In this document: piece after piece, positions 37,460 through 41,602 of the stretch
Layout: every line of letters begins with the position of its first letter
Numbering within the stretch: position 1 is the stretch's first letter
Assembly (NCBI GenBank): GCA_965371445.1
Contig: CBDUYN010000084.1
Coordinates: 1 to 41,602, forward strand
DNA length: 41,602 nucleotides
Source of the DNA: DASWIG01 sp965371445
GTDB lineage: Bacteria > Acidobacteriota > Thermoanaerobaculia > Multivoradales > J023
Reading direction: 5' to 3'
The notes under the pieces: generated by a model
The model's database searches: none
What the model was told of the DNA's origin: nothing
The model's input: only the letters and a program-made list of their open reading frames with translations
Program-made: the position numbers and the translations under genes

Positions 37460-38665
37460 ATGTTGAGTCGAGGCCGGTTGATCTTCCTCTCCATTTCGCT
37501 CGTCACCGTCTTCCTCGTCGTCGCGGGAACGCTGCTCGCCTCGACCGCGGGCCGCGGCAAGGACGACGGCAAGGATTCGCTGTACAAGTACCTGGCGGTC
37601 TTCACCGAGGTCCTCTCGCTCGTCGATCGCGCCTACGTCGACGAAGCCGAGATGGAGGCCTTGATGGCCGGGGCCTTCGAAGGCGTCGCGGACGCCCTCG
37701 ACCCCTTCTCGCTCTACATTCCCTCGGCCGAGGTCGAAGCCTACGTCGCGGCGCGCGACGTCGGCATGAGCCGGAGCGGCCTCCGGGTGCTCAAGGAACG
37801 GGGGGTGGCTTTTGCGGCCGCGGTGACCGCGGGCGGACCGGCGGCGGAGGCCGGCATCGAACGCGGCGACGTGATCTCGAGGATCGGGGACGAATCAACC
37901 CGCGAAACGGCGCTCTTCCGGATCCAGATGCTCTTCGCCGGCCGAGTGGGCACAATATTCGAGCTCGAGACGATCCGCATGGGCGTCAAGGACACCGTAG
38001 AGCTCGAGCTCAAGGATTTCACGGCCCCCGGCGTCGACCTCTCGGTCCGTGACGGGGTGGGAGTGCTGCGAATCGAGGGCTTCCATGACGAGACGCTGAA
38101 AAACGTCGAGGTGAGCCTCGACGAGATCCGCGAGGGCTCGGCCCTACCGGAGCTCACCGACCGCGAGCGGCTGCTGCTCGACCTGCGTGGCGTCGCTGGC
38201 GGAGACGAAGCGGCGGCCTACGCCGTCGCCGGTCTCTTCGCCTCCGGCGAGCTCGGGGTGCTCAAGGCCCGCGACGAGGTGGTCGAGGTCTTCAGCGCCA
38301 GCGAGGAGCCGCGCTATGAGGGCCGCCTCGTCCTGCTTCTCGACCGTGGCTCCCAGGGACCGGCCGAGGTCCTGGCGACGATCCTCCACCAACAGCTCGA
38401 AGCGACGCTCGTCGGCGGCTACAGCTTCGGCCACAGCGGACGCCAGAAGCTGGTGAGCCTCTCGAACGGCGGCCGCCTCCAGCTCACCGACGCCTTTTAC
38501 ACCGGCCCCGACCGCGAGCCCATCCAGGGGGGTCTCGAGCCCGACGTGCCGGTCCGGCAGCTCGCCGCCGACGACGAGGAGGAAGAGCCGGAAGACACCG
38601 TCCTCGAGAAGGGCCTCGAAGTCCTCCTCGCCGAGGAAGAGGTCGAGCAGAAGCTGGCGGCCTAG
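37460..38665 (+). CDS. CtpA-like S41 family protein lacking catalytic Ser/Lys
   Basis: 401 residues. A signal anchor (LIFLSISLVTVFLVVAGTLL) leads into the Ctp helical part (YLAVFTEVLSLVDRAYVDEA; FEGVADALDPFSLYIP), a PDZ domain (about 100-180, PAAEAGIERGDVISRIGDES) and the S41 core. In active Ctp proteases the core reads GSASASE, with the second Ser catalytic, and 25 residues later FGK, with Lys as base. Here they read GS298-Q-G300-PAE and FGH325. So Ser is Gly and Lys is His, and the protein is probably proteolytically dead. The alignment is by hand, but the 25-residue spacing fits exactly. It is 62 bases after the envC-like gene and 20 before the yibQ-like gene. It may act as a scaffold. Confidence 0.82.
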   Translation: MLSRGRLIFLSISLVTVFLVVAGTLLASTAGRGKDDGKDSLYKYLAVFTEVLSLVDRAYVDEAEMEALMAGAFEGVADALDPFSLYIPSAEVEAYVAARDVGMSRSGLRVLKERGVAFAAAVTAGGPAAEAGIERGDVISRIGDESTRETALFRIQMLFAGRVGTIFELETIRMGVKDTVELELKDFTAPGVDLSVRDGVGVLRIEGFHDETLKNVEVSLDEIREGSALPELTDRERLLLDLRGVAGGDEAAAYAVAGLFASGELGVLKARDEVVEVFSASEEPRYEGRLVLLLDRGSQGPAEVLATILHQQLEATLVGGYSFGHSGRQKLVSLSNGGRLQLTDAFYTGPDREPIQGGLEPDVPVRQLAADDEEEEPEDTVLEKGLEVLLAEEEVEQKLAA

Positions 38666-38685
38666 CGCCGCCGCTTGACGCCCCT

Positions 38686-39645
38686 ATGACCCGAAGCACC
38701 GGCTCTCAAAAGCGTCCGTCCGGGAGAGCGAAGGGGAAACGCCGCCGTTCCCTGTCGCGGCGGGCGACGCTGGCCGTCGCCGTTTTTGCCGTGGGGGTCT
38801 TCGCGGCCGGCATCTACCTCGGCGTCGAGCTCGCCAAGCCGCCGCCGCCGCCCGACCTGGGCGGCGTGCGCCGCGAGGCTCCCCCACCGCCTCCACCGCC
38901 GGCCGAGAGGGTCGCCGAAGACCCTGCAGCCGAAGCCGGCGAGCTCGAGGTCCTGCGCCAGCCTCCTCTGCCTCGCACGGAGCGGCCGCGCATCGCCTTG
39001 ATCATCGACGATCTCGGCCGCAGCACCCAGGACCTCGACGCCCTGGCCGCGCTCGGTATCCCGTTGACGTATTCGGTCCTTCCCTACGAGTCGCGCACAC
39101 CGCAGGTGGTCCGCGAGCTCAAACGGCGCGGCGCCGAGATGATCTGCCACCTGCCGATGGAGGCCAAGGGCGGCGCGAGCCCGGGACCGGGGGCGCTGCT
39201 CCTCAGCATGGACGAGAAGGAGCTGCGCCAGGCGACCCGCGAGGCCCTGGCCGCCGTCGACGGCGCGGTCGGGGTCAACAACCACATGGGCTCCGGGGTC
39301 TCGGCCGAGCGCGAGGCGATCACCTCGGTCCTCGAAGTGCTGGCCGAGGAAGACCTCTACTACGTCGACTCGCGGACCGGGCTCGACAGCCTCGGCTACT
39401 CCGTGGCCCGCCACCTGGGCCTGCCGCGGGCGGAACGGCAGGTCTTCCTCGACACCGACCGTGATCCGGAAAAGATCCGCGAGCAGTTCGCCCGTCTCTT
39501 AAGAGTCGCCGCCGAGCGCGGCGACGCCATCGCCATCGGCCACCCCCATCCGGAGACCTTGGAGGTCCTCGCCGCCGAGCTCGGACCGGCCCGCGAGAAA
39601 GGTTTCGACTTCGTCACCGCGAGCCAATTGCTGGAACGCGACTAG
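38686..39645 (+). CDS. Divergent polysaccharide deacetylase (YibQ/DUF610-like)
   Basis: 319 residues. One N-terminal anchor (LAVAVFAVGVFAAGIYLGVE) and a Pro-rich linker (about 48-90) precede the domain: RIALIIDDLGRSTQDLDALA, IPLTYSVLPYESRTPQVVRE, EMICHLPMEAKGG, VGVNNHMGSGVSAEREAITS, YYVDSRTG and AIAIGHPHPETLEVLA. The IDDLG, HLPME, NNHMGS and GHPHP motifs are the DUF610/divergent polysaccharide deacetylase set. These are periplasmic proteins encoded beside envC in many Gram-negatives; a role in peptidoglycan or other glycan editing is likely but unproven. It starts 20 bases after the S41 gene. Confidence 0.88.
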   Translation: MTRSTGSQKRPSGRAKGKRRRSLSRRATLAVAVFAVGVFAAGIYLGVELAKPPPPPDLGGVRREAPPPPPPPAERVAEDPAAEAGELEVLRQPPLPRTERPRIALIIDDLGRSTQDLDALAALGIPLTYSVLPYESRTPQVVRELKRRGAEMICHLPMEAKGGASPGPGALLLSMDEKELRQATREALAAVDGAVGVNNHMGSGVSAEREAITSVLEVLAEEDLYYVDSRTGLDSLGYSVARHLGLPRAERQVFLDTDRDPEKIREQFARLLRVAAERGDAIAIGHPHPETLEVLAAELGPAREKGFDFVTASQLLERD

Positions 39646-39657
39646 AATCCTCGACCC

Positions 39658-40872
39658 ATGCGGCGTCTCCTCGTACCGACCCTCGTCCTGGTGGCCGCGA
39701 TCCTCGCCGACTGGCGTTGGGCTCCCCAGGAGCGCATGCCGGAGGTCGTGACGAGAACCGGCTGGGGCATCGCGGCGCTCGTCTTCCTGCTGGCCTGGCG
39801 TTTCGGCCGTGGACGCGTCGCCTACGCCGTCGTGATGTTCGTGGCGGCCGGCGAGACCTTGCACTACCTGGGCGCCGAGGCGATCGGGGGTGTTTGGACG
39901 GCCCTTGCCGTCCTCCTGCCGGTCAACCTCGCGGTCCTGGCCTGGACGAGCGACTTCCGGGTGTGGAGCGTCGCCGGCGCGGTACGCTGGGGCGTCCTTG
40001 CGGCTCAGGCCGGAGCTGTCGCGGTGTTCGCGGAGCCGGTGCGACCGGTGCTCGAACGGCCGCTCCTGGGGGCGCCGCTCCTGGCGAGTCTCGACTTGCC
40101 CCACAGCGTCCTTCTGTGTTTTCTCCTGGCGCTCCTCGCCGTTGGCGTGCGGTTGCGGCTTCGTCCGGCGCCGCTCGAAGCGGGGCTCCTCGCCGCTCTG
40201 GCGGCGGTCGCCGCCGCTCTCGTCACGTCCGCTTCCGGCACGACCGCTTCCGGCGCGGCCGGCATGCGGACGACCGGCACCACCTACTACCTGGCGGCCG
40301 GAATGCTCGCCCTGGGCGTCGCTTTGGTCGAGAGCACCTTCGCTCTCGCTTTTGAGGACGGCTTGACCGGCCTGCCGGCGCGACGCGCCCTGGAAGAGAC
40401 CCTTCGCCACCTGGGCCGCCGGACCTACGCCATCGCCATGGTCGACCTCGACCACTTCAAGAAGCTCAACGACCGTCACGGCCACGAGATCGGCGACCAG
40501 GTGCTCCAGATGGTGGCGGCGAAGCTCGGCCGGGTGAAAGGCGGCGGCCGGGCCTACCGCTACGGCGGCGAGGAGTTCAGCGTCGTCTTTGCCGGCAAGA
40601 ACGCCCGCGCCGCCGAGCCCTACCTGAAGGAGATGCGCCGCTCGATCGCGGACGCGACTTTTACCGTCCGCTTGCCGACGCGGCCGAAGAAAAAGCCCAC
40701 GGGAGCACGGGGACGGGGCGGCGGGGTGAAGAAGCTCAAGGTCACGGTCTCGATCGGCGTCGCCGAGCGCAGCGAAGAACACCCCCAGCCGGAGCTCGTG
40801 ATGAAGGCGGCCGACAAGGCCCTCTACCGGTCCAAGAGGGCCGGGCGCAACCGCGTCACCCTCGGACGCTGA
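39658..40872 (+). CDS. Membrane-bound GGDEF diguanylate cyclase
   Basis: 404 residues. About seven hydrophobic helices occupy residues 1-225 (for example LVPTLVLVAAILADWRW; LLCFLLALLAVGVRLRLR). The GGDEF domain follows from about 235: EDGLTGLPARRALEETLRHL, AMVDLDHFKKLNDRHGHEIG, YRYGGEEFSVVF (residues about 303-307 GGEEF), and VSIGVAE. All substrate and metal motifs are kept, so it should make cyclic-di-GMP. The inhibitory I-site (RxxD five residues before GGEEF) is absent: the region reads RVKGGGRAYR. A basic insert (TRPKKKPTGARGRGG) sits before KVTVSIG. It starts 12 bases after the YibQ-like gene and closes this operon. Confidence 0.88.
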   Translation: MRRLLVPTLVLVAAILADWRWAPQERMPEVVTRTGWGIAALVFLLAWRFGRGRVAYAVVMFVAAGETLHYLGAEAIGGVWTALAVLLPVNLAVLAWTSDFRVWSVAGAVRWGVLAAQAGAVAVFAEPVRPVLERPLLGAPLLASLDLPHSVLLCFLLALLAVGVRLRLRPAPLEAGLLAALAAVAAALVTSASGTTASGAAGMRTTGTTYYLAAGMLALGVALVESTFALAFEDGLTGLPARRALEETLRHLGRRTYAIAMVDLDHFKKLNDRHGHEIGDQVLQMVAAKLGRVKGGGRAYRYGGEEFSVVFAGKNARAAEPYLKEMRRSIADATFTVRLPTRPKKKPTGARGRGGGVKKLKVTVSIGVAERSEEHPQPELVMKAADKALYRSKRAGRNRVTLGR

Positions 40873-40934
40873 GCACTGACCTCGGCCTGAGCGATACCGC
40901 AGCGAGCTTCGCCGCAGTACGGCGCGAAGAGGGT

Positions 40935-40978
40935 GGTACCTCTAAGGGGGTACCTCTTAGGGGGGCTACGCCGCCCCC
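40935..40978. repeat. 14-bp tandem repeat followed by GC hairpin
   Basis: GGTACCTCTAAGGG (40935) is repeated as GGTACCTCTTAGGG (40949). It is followed by GGGGGC-TACGCC-GCCCCC (40961-40978), a six-base stem. CTAAG and CTTAG in the two repeat copies can also pair. No T run follows, so a simple terminator is unlikely. It lies 63 bases after the GGDEF stop and before the next gene's promoter-like box. Confidence 0.6.
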
Positions 40979-41016
40979 GAGCTTTGCCGGGCGGGACTTG
41001 GGCGCCGGCCATATGC

Positions 41017-41022
41017 TATAGT
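41017..41022 (+). promoter_or_regulatory. Possible -10 element TATAGT
   Basis: TATAGT in CATATGCTATAGTCGG lies 50 bases before the start at 41073 in an otherwise GC-rich stretch. It equals the box at 36232. No good -35 at 16-18 bases spacing is visible. Confidence 0.4.
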
Positions 41023-41072
41023 CGGCATGCCAGAGAACCTTGGGGGAGGTCAAACAATAGGAGACTTGCTTT

Positions 41073-41602
41073 ATGACACACACATCGATGTACCGAATGA
41101 AGGGCCTCTTGACGCTCGCCGAGCTCCTCGCTCAGATGGGACCGGAGATCGCCGAGAGGACGACGGCCTGGCTCCGCGAGGCCCTGGAGCCGGGCGAGAC
41201 CCTGCCGGACGTGGCGCTCCTGCTGAAGCTCGTCGAGCGCCGGCTGCGCCGGCTACGCGAGAGCTTGCGGGCAAGAGACGGCCGGCTGAGCCGGGCGCTC
41301 ACCGCCTTGACCGTGGCCCGTCGCCTGCGCGACCAGGCGGCCGAGAAGATGCGCGGGGTGCTGATCCACGGCCGCGATCGGCTCGGCGGTTGCACCCGGG
41401 AGTCGGTGGCCTTCACCACCTTCCGGGGCCGCATTTCTCAGCGCTGGCACAGGGCCTTCTACCAGGCCGAGGCCTTCCTGATCAACCTCCGGGATTCGAG
41501 CTTCCGGCCGGTGGCTCTGCCGGGCCTGCTCGACTATCCCAAGGCCGAGATCGAGAAGTCGCTGGTGGCGAGCATGGGCGAGGTCGCCCGAACCTCGCAG
41601 GC
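41073..41602 (+). CDS. Unrecognised protein, 3' end outside window
   Basis: ATG 41073 is preceded by AGGAG at nine bases spacing, and the frame stays open for 176 codons to the window edge. The translation begins MTHTSMYRMKGLLTLAELLA. It is helical with a basic coiled-coil stretch (LLLKLVERRLRRLRESLRAR) and a Trp/Phe-rich part (FTTFRGRISQRWHRAFYQAE). No signal peptide or membrane helix is seen. The family is not recognised. The coding frame is supported by third-position GC bias and the ribosome site. Confidence 0.7.
   Translation, partial: MTHTSMYRMKGLLTLAELLAQMGPEIAERTTAWLREALEPGETLPDVALLLKLVERRLRRLRESLRARDGRLSRALTALTVARRLRDQAAEKMRGVLIHGRDRLGGCTRESVAFTTFRGRISQRWHRAFYQAEAFLINLRDSSFRPVALPGLLDYPKAEIEKSLVASMGEVARTSQ

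Overview
The window is GC-rich, densely packed DNA from a Gram-negative bacterium, most likely an Acidobacteriota member of the Thermoanaerobaculia type. The lineage call is an inference. It rests on the VWFA-related Acidobacterial domain protein (28441-29886), on a C-terminal domain of the GH44 enzyme that I recall from that lineage, on the outer-membrane inventory (Omp85 barrel, RND pump, TonB-receptor relic, EnvC/YibQ) and on selA. No tRNA, rRNA, CRISPR array or complete insertion sequence was found.

Layout. 1-842: degenerate repeats and a 5'-truncated ABATE/CGNR regulator relic. 843-3362 (-): secreted GH44 glucanase. 3446-3693: a small ORF and a HupE/UreJ relic. 3725-7203 (+): two paralogous multi-pass membrane PAS sensors without output domains. 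7319-10107 (+): a VIT-VWA surface protein with a GlyGly-CTERM-like tail, then a rhombosortase. 10140-11951 (-): a mini-ORF matching part of a phage tape-measure protein, and selA. 12009-16277 (+): a tight three-gene operon of two unrecognised proteins and a KGGVGR-type P-loop ATPase with TPRs. 16270-20041 (-): a frame-disrupted relic, a DUF4390-like protein translationally coupled to an Omp85 protein, and a PQQ-type propeller. 20188-22467: a membrane-anchored unknown and a secreted zinc metallopeptidase. 22468-22892: an intergenic region with four dyad sites. 22893-27076 (+): RND adaptor and pump. 27295-28344: membrane/coiled-coil protein and a TonB-receptor relic. 28441-29886 (+): acidobacterial VWA protein. 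29883-32627 (-): asparagine-synthetase homologue, radical SAM enzyme and zinc-ribbon DUF2007 protein. 32805-33491 (-): truncated PBP1B. 33753-35162 (+): ECF sigma factor between two small membrane proteins. 35232-40872 (+): MoxR, EnvC-like, S41-like, YibQ-like and GGDEF proteins. 41073-end: partial unknown gene.

The most interesting units are: (i) the operon at 12009-16277, where the ATPase has Arg in place of the P-loop Lys and an internal segment of lower GC; (ii) the rhombosortase next to its probable substrate; (iii) the asparagine-synthetase-like/radical SAM pair coupled through a TTGA overlap, with no N-terminal Cys in the synthetase; (iv) the envelope cluster in which the EnvC-like LytM domain and the S41 protease both lack catalytic residues; (v) operator-like dyads spaced by about whole helical turns before the efflux operon. 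At least six gene relics lie between intact operons, which points to a locus with repeated insertion and decay.

All family calls are by eye from translated sequence; no database search was possible.
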